Origin: Pisaster brevispinus
Taxonomy: Eukaryota > Echinodermata > Asteroidea > Forcipulatida > Asteriidae
DNA length: 64,000 nucleotides
Assembly (NCBI GenBank): GCA_023634235.1
Contig: JAMKCF010000013.1
Span: forward strand, 8,841,827-8,905,826
Direction: 5' to 3'
Below the pieces are notes generated by a model, which worked only from the letters and a program-made list of their open reading frames with translations, searched no databases and was not told the origin of the DNA. Positions 57,001 to 63,099 of the stretch are shown here, piece after piece. Positions within the stretch are counted from its first letter, which is position 1. Each line of letters starts with the position of its first letter. The translations under genes and the position numbers were made by a program.

Positions 57001-60000
57001 GCTCAATTACCAGCCGAAACAACAGGTCGCCGCCGATTTATATTTTACCATTTTTCTCTTTTCTTTTATTGCAATTCTGATTCTATGAATGTCAGACGTC
57101 TAATTCCATTGAGTTGAAAAAAAAAAAAATGATTTTAATATTTCAATAGTGGTGCATCAATCTCTTACTGTTTTTGTCAGGTACAAATACACAATCCAAA
57201 TTCAGATTATCATTACACCAAAAAGGGATCAATATTTCAATAATAGTGCATCAGTTTCCCACCTTTTTTATCTAGTACCCGAAGTGCATATACACAATCC
57301 AAATACAGATTCTCACTTCACCAAAAAGGGATCAGACTATTTTGTGCTTCGGGCCTCAATCTGAGACATCAATTTGAATGGAGGAAAGTGTGATAAAGGC
57401 CCATTGCTTTTTCAGTGAATTTCTTCTTCTTTTTCTTGTTCGGTCAAACCCTCAAAGTTTTCATTTTCGACTTTTGATCCAGTATGGCAACCGCTCACGC
57501 TGGATTTGAATGAAATTGTTGATACTCGATATTTTAACATCATCATTAGAGAGAGCTGCAGCAGGTATCCAATTTCCTAGGTTATTGTAAGACTACATGT
57601 GTACCACAAAATATAAATTGTGGTTGAATTTTGTACGACAAAGATTCTCCCCCCTTTTTTTGACGTCCAACAGGAGGAGCAGTACGGCTTCCCTTATTAC
57701 ATGAACACTGGGGTTGCCATAGTAACACTGGCCTCATCTTTGCACTGTCTGTGGACTGCTGTTGCAGTTGATTTGTTATGTAGCTTTGAATCTTAAAGGG
57801 GCTCCTTGAAGCATTTGGCTGATACTAAGTGGGACTATGTAGGGTAGGATTTGACAGAGGAGCATCCTGTAGAATAAGCAAACGTTCCTGTCTTCCTGAC
57901 CCTTGATGGTTGGAAGAATTACATTTCACAGGTTTAGGGCTTCTCTTTGTCAAGCAAAATACCACATCAGTTGTTTAGACAAAATAGGGACTGATCTTTA
58001 ATCTCTATTTTTCTGTGGTGAATATACTTTTCAAATTCATCAATACTAATCACAAACAAACACACATTTGTCTCACCTTTCCTAAAATCAAGAACAACTT
58101 GGAAATATCTCTCTGAATAAAATACATGCAAGCCTGTTTGCGTAGAGAGCAAGTGCTGAACTTAAAGAAGCAGTGAAAATGCACTTTGTTTTTATTGTAA
58201 ATAGTTAGTCCTATGATTGTCCAATTTGTCCAGCTGATTTTTAGGATTGAATTAATCAACACAAAACGCCACCAATCTTTCAAGGTTACTGGGGAACTTC
58301 CCATATGAAAACACGATCGGTCACTTTACACAATTTGTTGTAAAACAAAACCAAAGAAAACCAATTTGTAGGCGCTCAATCTACAGTTGTTCTGAATGAA
58401 ACAAAATATTTAAAAGGCATTTTGCATTTACTTTTGTATGTTTGCATTTACTTCCCCTCCATTCTTCAAACAGAATTCCCAGCTTGTGAATTTACTGTTA
58501 AGGTTCTAGAACATCCGGGAAGAAACTCCCCGCAGGGAGTGGGTATAATCACTGGGTCAAAGCCATCAACGAGAGTTCCTGAAAACTAAGAAATTTGCCC
58601 CTGTGCAAGATGGTCCATTACCACGAAAGGAATTCCAACATGTTTGATAATAGAAAGGGGAGGAGCTTCAGATTCCCCTCCCCTCCCCCGATACTAAAGG
58701 TGACAAAACATTTTTGGAAAATTAACTCTTTCTCTTCACTCCCATCAGCTTAAGAGACCTTTGTTAAATGTTAGTGTCATAGTGTGGCAAACTGGCCATT
58801 TTTTTTATTAAAACTTTTTTTTCAGTACACTGAATGATGGCAGTAGCTGGAACTCGTTTTATAACAAGGAACTCGTTTTATAACAAGGAACCAGACTACA
58901 GTGTACTATCCTTTCAGCCCGTTTCAAGACATGGGTTTAATTGGAGAAATAACATCATGGATGCGCAGCAATGAACAATTATAGCCACTTCGTTGGCCAG
59001 GTATCGAGTGGTGGAAAATTATGTTTGTTCACAGCAACGGTCAAGAGTTGGACGACAATTAGAATAATTTTAGCATGAATTTGATTTTTTGCCCACTCAT
59101 TAAATCTCGAATGCTAAGGTTATCCTGCTGACAGGTTTCAACAGTTGTAAATGTAAATTGTCCATGAATACTAAAGAAGTTTGATAATTAATGACAGTGC
59201 ATCAGGGTGGTTACATTCTCCTAAACGGATGTTTAAACAATGTTATACATACAGCTCCGCAATATGGAGTGGCAAGTGGCCACACTTGCAGAAAGCTGCA
59301 TCAAAGTACATGGTACAAACCAGCAATCTTTCGTTAAAGTTTCATACAGAATGCATCTTTCCTACAACAATGATAAGTACAATTTTTTTTAAACTTCTTA
59401 CTATTTGTGTAATGTTAGTTCAAATAATATAGTTTCTCTTAGTACAAAGCAGAATGGACATGCTTGTTGCTTGAAGTTTTGAGACTCAACTGCCAACATG
59501 CTTTTTATACTGCTGGGTAAGCTATTATCCAGATTGATTGATAATTTGTGTATTATTAGTGCAATATGTGGTTAAGTCTTAGTGCATTCTCCTTGCTTGT
59601 AGTCATCCAAAATTAAGTCTGGTTAGTACGGTTCGTGCAGTGTTACCTGGCTATTTCCACCTCCAAGCCAAAATAATTTGGTTAAAATTTGTAACCTTTT
59701 CGGTGTTCTGCCCACGCGCTAGACTGGATTTGGGGGGAATTCACTCAGTGTTGTTTGATTATTGAGGAGATGAGAAGCCCTTTAGGGTGATCTCTGTGTA
59801 AGCCCCCACCCACTTCACTATGGATGCAACAGTAAGAGCCATCGGATTACATAAATATTCATGGGATTGGGCAGAACACTGAAACCGATTGGATGTTAGG
59901 ATTGATGAATATTCAAACGTACCTCAGCGGGTGCATCAGGTATCATACCAGACTTAAGCTTTGAACCAGGGTGTTTCTGGAATGGAATGAAAAATGAGGT

Positions 60001-63000
60001 GTATGCAGGGAAAACAACTACATTGCCTAATTTAGCATATCAGTTTCCAAAATGGCTAATTCATGCAAATGAAGCCAACATGTAGAGTATACAGTCTGTA
60101 ATTAACAAACATGACCATTACTTAAAACAAAAAGGTGTTTTGTACATATAATGAACCAGGTTGAAAGCAACCCATTCAAATAATCCAAATAATTTCGGAA
60201 TTATTCCATGATAACAACAATAAAACTAGATAATATAAAAATAAACAATGATAGGCCTATTCATGTTAATTTCTTCCACACAAGGTACTGGTAAGTCATC
60301 CAGTGTAAACACAAACCTTACAAACTACAAAAATATGAAAAATGTTGAGTTTCAATTGATTTAAATGCAGATGAATTTGGTACAATACAACCTTCTTCGA
60401 ATTGATAGTTTCAGCTACAAAATGTACGGCTATGGCTGAACCGCTGACAAGTCCCAATTTTGTTGCTGCAGCCAACGGCCGTATAGCTGTAGCCTAAGTC
60501 ACTTAAGTGGGATGCAGCCTTTTTCACTGCAAATCACTTCTTTCAGAGCAAAATAAAGAATTGCCTGAAGCCCATTCATCTTCAGGAGTATAAATAGGTG
60601 TTTACAACCCCCCCTCACGGGGCACTTCCATTGGAAGGTCTTAAAGGGTATGGGAAACTTTTGAAGGGGCAACAAGGCCAGGACCAGGGCAACAGAGGTC
60701 ATGAAATGTGTGACCTCCCTGTAATTCCAGGCCTGCTGTTGTGTCAGTATGATTAAAGCTCTGACTCAAATGATCACACAAGTGGCATTAAAACCAATCA
60801 TTGAAAATTAGTCTGTGATCATCAAAAAGACTTCCTAAAACTTTGATTTCAATCAATATTTCCTGGAATTAAGAAAATATGTATATTAAATATTACATGT
60901 ATGTACGACGTGGTCCATGGATTGTGAGCACCAGGATAGACTGTGATTGTAATGCGATTTCCATCTACAACTTCCAACCGTTAGCTGTCTTTCTTTTATC
61001 TTTGATTTCCCTCTTTATTTTGTTTTCTTCTTTGTGCCTTGGGGAAATTTCTTCATCTCTGATACTTTTTTATCAAATATAGAAGTGTTCACACAAAAGT
61101 TGTCTTCATCAAACATTAGAAGCAAATTCATGTCACTCAATTTCTTTGTCACATTTAACATGTAAGTTTAACATGTAAGTTTAAACAGTGTCACAACATA
61201 CTACAAGTGAAAGGGGCGAGGGGGTGGGGATAACTGAATACAGATTACAAAGCAAGTGATTATTAAGATAAGGACTTTTTGCTCTGAAAATATTCTGGAT
61301 AGATAGTTTATTCACCCAAACATTGTGAGCAGACCCTGACAGGCAAACTGTTATCAGGCATTTCCAAAGGAAATTTCATTCAATGCAATATTTATACCTG
61401 TTGTTAATAATCCGTTTTAGGATTTCAAGATTTACCGGCGCATCTTTCCAATGATGACGATCATAACAATCTTTAGAGATGGCAGGTTTAATTTCAAGAA
61501 AAGGAAGCTCCAGATCACAAGCAACCCTTAAAATTTTACCATTATCACAAAACTGTAGATGTATCTCACTTATCATTGGCCCTCTAGAAGGAGCTCAGGG
61601 TTTTGCTGAGTAAATGAGGAGATCGAATATGATTCCCCACCCCCACCATCTCAGGAGCTGGACTAAGCATCTGACATCACACAGTAAACTATACGCTTAA
61701 ACATATGTTTACAATGTACCTACACATGTAAAAGTACCTAAGTTACAAAAGTTGAAACTGTAGTGTGTTTGTTTTTAATGCATGTACTTTCTCCTTTGAC
61801 CCTTATGGTCGGTAAGACAGTTGCTACACAGTGTTCAAGCCAGTGAACATGCAAATTGTACTTGCAACAATGATCCCACATGTACGTAATTAACTGTGAG
61901 AGTAAACCCTGTTGTTTAGACATGTCTAGTTTTTTAAAAGATTTACATTATGTGTCCATTGCTGTGACTAACAACGATTGCATTATATAGCCCAAGAACT
62001 TTTGACCAAGGTACAATGTACACGCACATCCTATAAGGAGGTGCAAACCTCCCCTTTTTTTCAGATGTGCACGGTGTTTAGGTCCTGGGGATGGGTAACT
62101 AGCATTTTAACACTTAATTTGATGAATTTTAATATTTCTTATCATCTTATTTCCACAGCATTTCTTGAAAAGCTGTTTGACAATGAAAGGTGTTTGTTCA
62201 GGCCAACAAGAAGGTAAATTTATCCAAAACTGTTTTCACATAAGAGATACCAGATAAGCAAATCAAAAGTTTACACCTTAAAAGTATTCACCATATGACC
62301 AAAAATACTGGCAACGCATCTGCAAGATAAAAACTTAATTGGCACGTGTGACAATCTGTGTAAACTAATTGTAGACATTAACACTGCAGAACAACTTGTT
62401 ATGTTTCCTGAAGAGGAAACAAATTAGCAGAATGCATGTAGAGAAAGTCGTCACCATGTGTTAAGAGTTTCTGTAAATAAAGTCAGTGAGTACTCCACAA
62501 GGGATTTCGATCATGAGGTAGACTCAAGAGTTGAGAATTTTTTTTTTTCACAGCAAAAGAACGTCAGTCATACAGATGAAACGATTTTTTTTCTTTTTCA
62601 CTGTTTGGGTGTGTTTGATGCACTTCAAATAATTAGGGCGGAAACAGTTTGCATTCAGTGAGGTGTACTATAATGCCAGAAAAGAAGGTTACTTTGAGGG
62701 GGAAAGTTCGGACCGTTACCTAACCGCATTAGGCATTTTTTTCCAGGCACACTACTCAACATGGCTCGTTGCACTCAACAGGTACACACAATCTTACAAG
62801 TGAGAGTACAAGAAAACAACAGTAAGACAATTCCCTGAAAGACAACCGAGCCGATGAATCTTCGAGAGAATTCCTCCACACGAGGTTCCACTTTCGTAGG
62901 GGCGACGGACTCCTGCAGGGAGCACACTTAATTTCACAAGCCTTTCTGCGACTTGAAGCATGCCGACTGTAGGGGGGGGGGGGGGACTTGATGATTTTAG

Positions 63001-63099
63001 TAAAGAGTACTCACGTAATCGTGGAAAGCTTTCGCCTCACTTGAATGTTCACACGTCTCTCTCCTCTCTGGCGCCGCACAATACAAATCCCAGAATACA
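1..63099 (-). CDS. SSBP3: SSBP2/3/4 (SSDP) orthologue, partial gene spanning the window
   Basis: Spliced gene on the minus strand, open at both window edges. The joined exons give [16 protein letters not shown]..., then [10 protein letters not shown]...PPNDGMP...[25 protein letters not shown] and PNSMDPTR in the order of vertebrate SSBP2/3/4 and fly Ssdp. Known family role: a nuclear cofactor whose N-terminal LUFS domain (containing LisH) binds LIM-domain-binding protein LDB1/Chip, protects it from turnover and helps LIM-homeodomain enhancer complexes. The middle is a low-complexity Pro/Gly/Met-rich activation region. Exons A to E give about 130 residues without cassettes. Missing are roughly the first 63 residues and everything after MDPTR. 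Which vertebrate paralogue it matches cannot be decided; invertebrates usually have a single gene. Confidence 0.93.
69..2673 (-). other. SSBP intron D-E
   Basis: A 2.6 kb intron bounded by donor CAG|GTGAGA at exon D and acceptor TGTGCAG at exon E. Positions 812-1045 are a dispersed repeat also present at 7853-8095, and give a chance 125-codon plus-strand ORF. Nothing else is supported. Confidence 0.8.
812..1045 (+). repeat. dispersed repeat, copy 1
   Basis: Shares, in the same orientation, an imperfect block of over 200 bp with 7853-8095. Common landmarks are the run CAATTCAGGAGGTTTA, CTCTG..GCATCACC, GACTATTTCTTTCT and the A-rich AATCAGG(G)AAAA end. It matches no class I can name. The CAGGGA motifs near 63300-63450 may belong to the same family on the other strand. 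Confidence 0.65.
2674..2733 (-). CDS. SSBP3: SSBP exon D: PFMSPRY segment
   Basis: A 60-nt exon reading [20 protein letters not shown], 20 codons, phase 0 at both ends. The family sequence is PFMSPRYPGGPRPPIRMGNQ, so the match is unambiguous. Acceptor is GCTTTCTTTCAG and donor is CAG|GTGAGA. It continues the proline/glycine-rich activation region. Confidence 0.97.
4387..4416 (-). CDS. SSBP3: SSBP microexon 2, 30 nt ([10 protein letters not shown])
   Basis: A 30-nt segment encoding [10 protein letters not shown], phase 0 at both ends. Acceptor is ATTCCTATCTGCGCAG and donor is CAG|GTAAAG. Same length, phase and position class as the microexon at 7483-7512, with L, P, H, D, N and Q shared at equivalent positions. 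Inclusion of one, both or none keeps the frame into PFMSPRY. Such a short exon probably needs intronic splicing enhancers; I cannot identify them. Confidence 0.72.
5008..5160. repeat. 24-bp minisatellite, about 6 copies
   Basis: Imperfect tandem array of the unit CTTTGCCTTGTTGCCCCTTT plus four variable bases. The 24-bp period is a multiple of three, so several frames stay open; on the minus strand one reads repeated [12 protein letters not shown] octapeptides. It lies inside the intron between the two SSBP microexons and has no splice sites or start context supporting coding. Confidence 0.85.
6404..6514 (-). mobile_element. SINE-A (tRNA-derived), inverted copy
   Basis: On the minus strand it has an A-box-like TGGTGCAGTTGGTAAAGCGC and a B-box-like GGTTGCAGGTTCAAATCC, preceded by GGGAGACCGCCAACAT. 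These elements recur at 10263-10500 and 31565-31770. Base changes in the tRNA-like part rule out a functional tRNA. It abuts an oppositely oriented copy at 6515. Confidence 0.7.
6515..6720 (+). mobile_element. SINE-A, plus-strand copy
   Basis: Starts GGTGTGATCTCTGGTTGTAC, as does the 5' part of the copy at 10263-10500, then ACTGGCAACCC, then a tRNA-like region (GATAGTTCAGTTGATAGAG ... CACAGGTTGAAATCC). It forms a head-to-head inverted pair with 6404-6514. Confidence 0.65.
7483..7512 (-). CDS. SSBP3: SSBP microexon 1, 30 nt ([10 protein letters not shown])
   Basis: A 30-nt segment encoding [10 protein letters not shown] in phase 0. Acceptor is TTTTTTTCAATGCAG and donor is CAG|GTAAGA, close to consensus. 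It lies between exon C (ends ...QQNQ) and exon D (starts PFMSP), so inclusion keeps the frame. It shares 6 of 10 residues and about 20 of 30 bases with the microexon at 4387-4416, including the first residue L and last two NQ, pointing to an ancient exon duplication. The vertebrate protein as I recall it has no such insertion. Alternative splicing, perhaps mutually exclusive with its twin, is inference. Confidence 0.72.
7853..8095 (+). repeat. dispersed repeat, copy 2
   Basis: Second copy of the block at 812-1045, diverged by substitutions and small indels, with a C10 run near its left end. It ends in the same AATCAGGGAAAATCCTGAGA-like sequence. Same orientation as copy 1, about 7 kb away. 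Confidence 0.65.
8628..8717 (-). CDS. SSBP3: SSBP exon [13 protein letters not shown] segment
   Basis: A 90-nt exon of 30 codons starting [17 protein letters not shown], then a His run and ending NPMMQQNQ. It matches the family [12 protein letters not shown]...P(S/N)xMM segment after PPGFFQ. Acceptor is CACCCTCACACCAG and donor is CAG|GTGGGT, both phase 0. A second in-frame acceptor (TTGGTAG, 30 nt upstream) would start the exon at 8747 and add [10 protein letters not shown]. The sequence alone does not decide which is used. Local GC is well above the surrounding intron. Confidence 0.93.
10263..10500 (-). mobile_element. SINE-A, most complete copy
   Basis: Minus-strand order: GGTGTGATCCCTGGTTATAC leader, CTGGCACCCC, GGGAGACCAACAACAT, tRNA-like core (TGGCTCAGTTGGTAGAGTGC ... 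GTTGCAGGTTCAAATCC), then the tail TTTCCCTTGTGGTTTATTAC. Leader and tail recur in other copies, so they belong to the element. No terminal poly(A) is obvious. Confidence 0.75.
12769..13075 (+). mobile_element. SINE-B copy, head missing
   Basis: Aligns with the reverse complement of 29257-29676: shared landmarks GAAGCAAGA-CTTAACC, TTGCTTC...GGATGGGA, GTGTGTTGTGTAA, GCACCACAGCACCTTGATGC and the 3' tail GTGCTATATAAGAACTGC. The tRNA-like head is absent. Confidence 0.7.
15571..15597. repeat. (AAAC)n microsatellite
   Basis: TAAACAAACAAACAAACAAA tract; it explains the overlapping accidental ORFs here. Confidence 0.9.
16485..16770. other. CpG-rich island inside intron B-C
   Basis: Clearly higher GC and CpG than its surroundings, with sharp edges. 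No SSBP-like exon, repeat copy or convincing ORF fits. The right part has AT-core words (CCCAATTAGCATTTTCAGC) next to GTGGGCCCGC. Candidates are a conserved non-coding element, an internal promoter or a GC-rich repeat not otherwise present in the window. Confidence 0.35.
20846..20859 (+). promoter_or_regulatory. X-box-like RFX site
   Basis: GTTACCATGGAAAC matches the relaxed X-box RYYNCCATRRNRAC. It sits in a locally GC-richer 180-bp stretch (20770-20950) that also holds a TGAGTCA AP-1-type heptamer. It may mark an intronic enhancer. Confidence 0.35.
22443..22715. repeat. degenerate tandem duplication, about 120-140 bp unit
   Basis: Recurring order: GGGCTT(TT)CACATT, ATGGGATGCCA or ATGTGATGCCA, A-TGAAGAACA-GTACA, CATTACGAAT, CACATCAAGTAGTC. 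Two units plus the start of a third (TCCCATTTGGGCTT at 22680). Confidence 0.6.
22858..22893 (+). mobile_element. SINE-A tail fragment
   Basis: ACCGTCAGTTTTCCTTGTGG followed by TTTATTACTTGATA matches the 3' tail of the SINE-A copies at 10263 and 31565. No tRNA-like head is seen upstream, so this is a 5'-truncated remnant. Confidence 0.6.
23116..23252. mobile_element. small inverted-repeat (MITE-like) element
   Basis: Left arm GTTCCGACATCCCTATGTTC pairs with right arm GAACATAGGGTTGTCAGAAC, with few mismatches. A second GTTCCGACACCCC follows the left arm, and the centre holds CCTAATCCTAACCCTCACCC, a telomere-like run. About 135 bp, no coding capacity. Confidence 0.6.
23706..23795 (-). CDS. SSBP3: SSBP exon B: start of Pro-rich region
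   Basis: A 90-nt exon of 30 codons in phase 0 at both ends: it starts [19 protein letters not shown] and ends PMPPGFFQ. The family motif is (S)[18 protein letters not shown]...PPGFFQ, with small differences here (QM for NI, extra PPS before GP). Acceptor is TGTTCTCTTTCCAG and donor is CAG|GTAGGG. It joins directly to ...KAFHDY of exon A, as in the vertebrate protein, or through a cassette. This begins the disordered proline-rich part that is thought to act in transcriptional activation. Confidence 0.97.
24634..25386. mobile_element. DNA transposon with perfect 49-bp inverted ends, 753 bp
   Basis: The first 49 bases (GTATATGTTGGGCGCAATCT..., ending AATTCGCGC at 24682) are exactly repeated in reverse complement at 25338-25386. 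If the outer TATA is the target duplication, the element proper starts TGTTGGGCGC. Internal GCGCAAA/TTTGCGC motifs cluster near both ends. A 71-codon minus-strand ORF (25158-24943) has no domain I recognise. The perfect arms suggest recent insertion or ongoing homogenisation. Superfamily not assigned. Confidence 0.75.
25440..25555 (+). repeat. dispersed repeat (AGGGGCANCAAGGC family)
   Basis: GAACATTTCAAAGGGGCATC, AAGGCAGTGGCC and TCAGGCCTGC resemble phrases at 60650-60740 (TTTTGAAGGGGCAACAAGGC ... CCAGGCCTGC) and, inverted, at about 24070-24127. It includes a short CCTCCGCTG tandem. It lies just outside the transposon ending at 25386. Confidence 0.45.
27235..27510. promoter_or_regulatory. 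GC-richer stretch with two CRE octamers and a CCAAT
   Basis: TGACGTCA occurs at 27276-27283 and 27395-27402, each preceded by TTGAGG plus four bases and followed by C, so a short direct repeat around the motif is visible. An inverted/direct CCAAT (GCCAATCGG) lies between them. Another TGACGTCA is at 10600-10607. This could be a cryptic promoter, an enhancer or an old repeat. Confidence 0.3.
29028..29093 (-). CDS. weak candidate SSBP cassette exon, 66 nt
   Basis: A 66-nt segment open in phase 0, 22 codons starting [14 protein letters not shown] and ending APFLHK. The acceptor is strong (CTTTTTGCCCTATGTGATTACAG). The donor AAG|GTACAC is only moderate. It lies in the intron between exons A and B and would keep the frame. 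The peptide has no family match I recognise, a second frame is also open, and several similar segments exist in this intron, so chance is a serious alternative. Confidence 0.2.
29257..29676 (-). mobile_element. SINE-B, full-length copy with tRNA-Leu-like head
   Basis: On the minus strand the head reads TTGGCCGAGCGGATAAGAGC, then CCGGACTCAAGCTCGG (a Leu-CAA-like anticodon arm), a variable arm and GGGTTCGAGTCCCGG. The body has GTGTTGTGTAACGCACTTAA and GCGCCACAGCACCTTATAAA, and the tail GAGCGCTATATAAGAAGCC. About 420 bp. Probably a tRNA-Leu-derived SINE; an intact tRNA is excluded by the mispaired acceptor arm and attached body. Confidence 0.8.
31565..31770 (+). mobile_element. SINE-A, plus-strand copy
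   Basis: Contains ACTGGCACCCC, GGGAGACTGCCAACAT, a tRNA-like core (TAGCTCAGTTGGCAGAGCGC ... GTCACAGGTTCAAATCCCG) and the tail CCCCTTGTGGTTTATTACTT. Best-preserved A and B boxes of the family in this window. No CCA-type or acceptor-stem pairing supports a functional tRNA. Confidence 0.75.
34244..34470 (+). mobile_element. degenerate tRNA-like repeat
   Basis: GGGCACCAGGTTGACTCAGT ... CCCAGTTCAAATCCAACC has weak A/B-box spacing, followed by GTCGCGTGGGTTTTCCCC and GCGGTTTTCCCCCCAC, a phrase often met in marine-invertebrate SINE/LINE 3' parts. No second copy in this window confirms the boundaries. Confidence 0.35.
34992..35862. mobile_element. PIF/Harbinger-like DNA transposon remnant, 871 bp
   Basis: Perfect 16-bp terminal inverted repeats (AGCCCTTTTCACACGA at 34992-35007 and its complement at 35847-35862), flanked by TAT on both sides, a likely 3-bp target duplication. 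The subterminal regions carry many TTGCGAAA/TTTCGCAA motifs, plausible transposase sites. The interior encodes a decayed Myb/SANT-like protein on the minus strand. No DDE transposase is present, so it is non-autonomous. The class is inferred from the 3-bp duplication and the Myb-like protein that usually accompanies Harbinger elements. Confidence 0.75.
35258..35582 (-). pseudogene. Myb/SANT-like (trihelix) protein fragment of the transposon
   Basis: A first frame starts at an ATG near 35582 ([17 protein letters not shown]...). A second frame, reached by a one-base shift near 35510, reads [20 protein letters not shown], then ...[17 protein letters not shown]-x3-E-x3-LI...W-x-EIA is the pattern of Myb/SANT/trihelix DNA-binding domains in Harbinger accessory proteins. 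The frame ends in the element before a full protein. It is broken by the shift and truncated. Confidence 0.55.
35880..36015 (+). mobile_element. SINE-C, 5'-truncated copy
   Basis: Begins at GGGTTCGAATCCCACCCAAG (B box) and continues through GATTTGCTTGTGGATTTTTT, ACAGAACTCGGGAAAGTACC and AACTACATTATATTC, parallel to the next copy at 36062. The A-box half is missing; the DNA transposon at 34992-35862 ends just upstream. Confidence 0.7.
36062..36240 (+). mobile_element. SINE-C (tRNA-derived) copy
   Basis: tRNA-like head GCTTGGTGGTCTAGTGGTAA ... GGTCGTGACTTAGAATCCCA, then the body TTGCTTGTGGATTTTTTTCC, ACAGAACTCGGGAAAGTACC, AAAGTGCTTA and a TAAAACCACATTATAT end. The body matches 35880-36015, showing that it is a repeat unit and not a tRNA gene. 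Confidence 0.7.
37521..37546. repeat. (CT)n microsatellite
   Basis: Nearly pure CT dinucleotide run of about 26 bases; read on the minus strand it gives a meaningless Arg/Glu repeat. Confidence 0.9.
38450..38563. repeat. 39-bp tandem repeat, 3 copies
   Basis: Unit TCTGTTTTCATAAGGTGTGT continuing TTTAAAGGATTTCTGTATA, repeated three times with only a few substitutions, so a young array. No coding sense. Confidence 0.9.
40761..40783. repeat. (GT)n microsatellite
   Basis: Pure GT dinucleotide run of about 22 bases. Confidence 0.9.
41518..41690. repeat. GTAC/ACATGT-rich tract
   Basis: Dense alternation of TGTACAT, GTATAC and TACAGTAC words, repeatedly self-complementary. A comparable tract lies at 45405-45680. 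No unit length is clear. Confidence 0.6.
42170..42285. repeat. palindrome with hexamer repeat in its loop
   Basis: Left arm TTTTTCAAACCTCAGCTTGG (42170-42189) pairs with CCAAGCTGAGGTTTGAAAAA at the right (42265-42284). Next to the right arm lies about four copies of CCAGAG (42239-42263); the left side has the related CTCAGGCTCCAGCTCTG. Could fold into a hairpin on either strand. Confidence 0.65.
44940..45093. repeat. (AAAT)n-rich tract
   Basis: AATAAATAAA-type runs at both ends of the stretch, possibly the tail of an old retroelement. No element body is identified. Confidence 0.6.
45405..45680. repeat. GTAC/ACATGT-rich tract
   Basis: Contains GTATACATGTACATGTACGT and several TGTACATGTACA-like palindromes, similar to 41518-41690. 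Function unknown. Confidence 0.5.
46660..46780. repeat. 43-bp tandem repeat, nearly 3 copies
   Basis: Unit GGTTTTCTCCAGTCCATCTG continuing TAGCAATCTATCTGCAGTTTCTG. The first copy has TCTGTTT in place of TCCATCT; the third ends early. Confidence 0.9.
47349..47590 (-). mobile_element. possible retroelement 3' end with (ACTGA)n tail
   Basis: On the minus strand the segment ends ACTGAACTGAACTGAACT after GTGGAAAAA. A short pentamer tail after a non-coding 3' region is typical of some LINE/SINE groups in marine invertebrates. The body has no reverse-transcriptase similarity that I can see. Confidence 0.3.
48003..48095 (-). mobile_element. tRNA-like repeat related to SINE-C head
   Basis: Minus strand GTGGTGGTCTAGTGGTTCAA ... 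GTCATGGGTTCGAATTCTGC keeps A-box and B-box spacing like a degenerate tRNA. The GTGGTCTAGTGG start matches SINE-C. The downstream body is not clearly shared. Confidence 0.5.
48711..48813. repeat. palindrome with 28-bp arms
   Basis: Arms at 48711-48738 and 48786-48813 are complementary at 27 of 28 positions (TATAAATCTCTTTTAGGAGG... against ...CCAAAAGAGATTTATA), with a 47-base loop. The loop phrase GCTGCAGCATTGCCCATTCA also occurs, inverted and slightly altered, at about 47697-47722. Likely a MITE-type element. Confidence 0.65.
50546..50841 (-). mobile_element. SINE-B copy, 3'-truncated
   Basis: Minus strand shows the tRNA-like head (GGAGTGGTCAAGTGCACTGG, ACTCAAGCTCTGG, GGGTTCAAGTCCC), AAGCAAGACACTT, TTATGTCC homology and CGCTGCAGCACCTTGTAAAC. 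The CGCTATATAAG tail is missing. Diverged from the 29 kb copy but collinear. Confidence 0.75.
53945..54003 (-). mobile_element. SINE/LINE-like 3' tail
   Basis: Minus strand TTATAAAGCGCCTTGAGGCT followed by CTCTTTATTGATTTATTATT resembles the GCGC-TATATAAG tail class of SINE-B plus a short simple repeat. No head was found. Confidence 0.4.
57713..57726 (+). promoter_or_regulatory. X-box-like RFX site
   Basis: GTTGCCATAGTAAC fits the RFX consensus GTNRCC-N2-RGYAAC perfectly. It lies in the long intron, about 5.3 kb 3' of exon A. Function is inference; a 14-bp match can occur by chance. Confidence 0.35.
58851..58888. repeat. 19-bp tandem duplication
   Basis: AACTCGTTTTATAACAAGG occurs twice in direct succession without mismatch. 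Confidence 0.9.
59923..59976 (-). CDS. SSBP3: candidate SSBP cassette exon, 54 nt
   Basis: Reads [18 protein letters not shown] in the only open frame; the other two frames have stops. Splice sites look good: a pyrimidine-rich acceptor ending TTCATTCCATTCCAG and donor GAG|GTACGT. Both ends are phase 0, so it could be inserted between ...KAFHDY (exon A) and SGAAPS (exon B) without a frameshift, right after the LUFS domain. The peptide is not part of the vertebrate or fly protein as I know it. Alternative: a chance open segment in a 39 kb intron, since scanning this intron also yields weaker look-alikes. No transcript evidence is available here. Confidence 0.45.
60650..60740 (+). repeat. dispersed repeat, second copy
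   Basis: TTTTGAAGGGGCAACAAGGC ... GGGCAACAGAGGTCATG ... CCAGGCCTGC aligns loosely with 25480-25560. Confidence 0.4.
63015..63099 (-). CDS. SSBP3: SSBP exon A: end of LUFS domain
   Basis: An 85-nt exon. Its first base completes a Cys codon split as TG|T (phase 2), matching the family WWC|VFWDLY junction; 28 codons follow, starting [16 protein letters not shown] and ending EAKAFHDY. Acceptor is CACTGCAG and donor is TAC|GTGAGT, both strong. It corresponds to about residues 64-92 of the vertebrate protein, the last part of the LUFS/LisH module that contacts LDB1. It ends in phase 0. Near identity to the vertebrate sequence fits the extreme conservation of this domain. A longer ORF runs through it in another frame and is spurious. 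Confidence 0.95.

Larger units (their letters stand above)
50846..63014 (-). other. SSBP intron A-B, 5' portion
   Basis: Non-coding apart from the candidate cassette at 59923-59976. It contains an X-box-like site (57713-57726), short tandem duplications (58851-58888; 61157-61186), a repeat related to 25440-25550 near 60600-60740, a SINE-like tail at 53945-54003, a possible SINE-tail fragment near 51220-51240 and a G13 run near 62972. The 173-codon minus-strand ORF at 51865-52386 has no recognisable domain. The stretch just 3' of exon A (62830-62960) is relatively CpG-rich. Confidence 0.6.

Noticed and set aside
58076..58111. 36-nt in-frame segment ([12 protein letters not shown]) with a strong GTGAGA donor
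   Set aside because: Hydrophobic peptide unlike the SSBP linker, weak acceptor choice and an alternative AG just before the donor; most likely chance.
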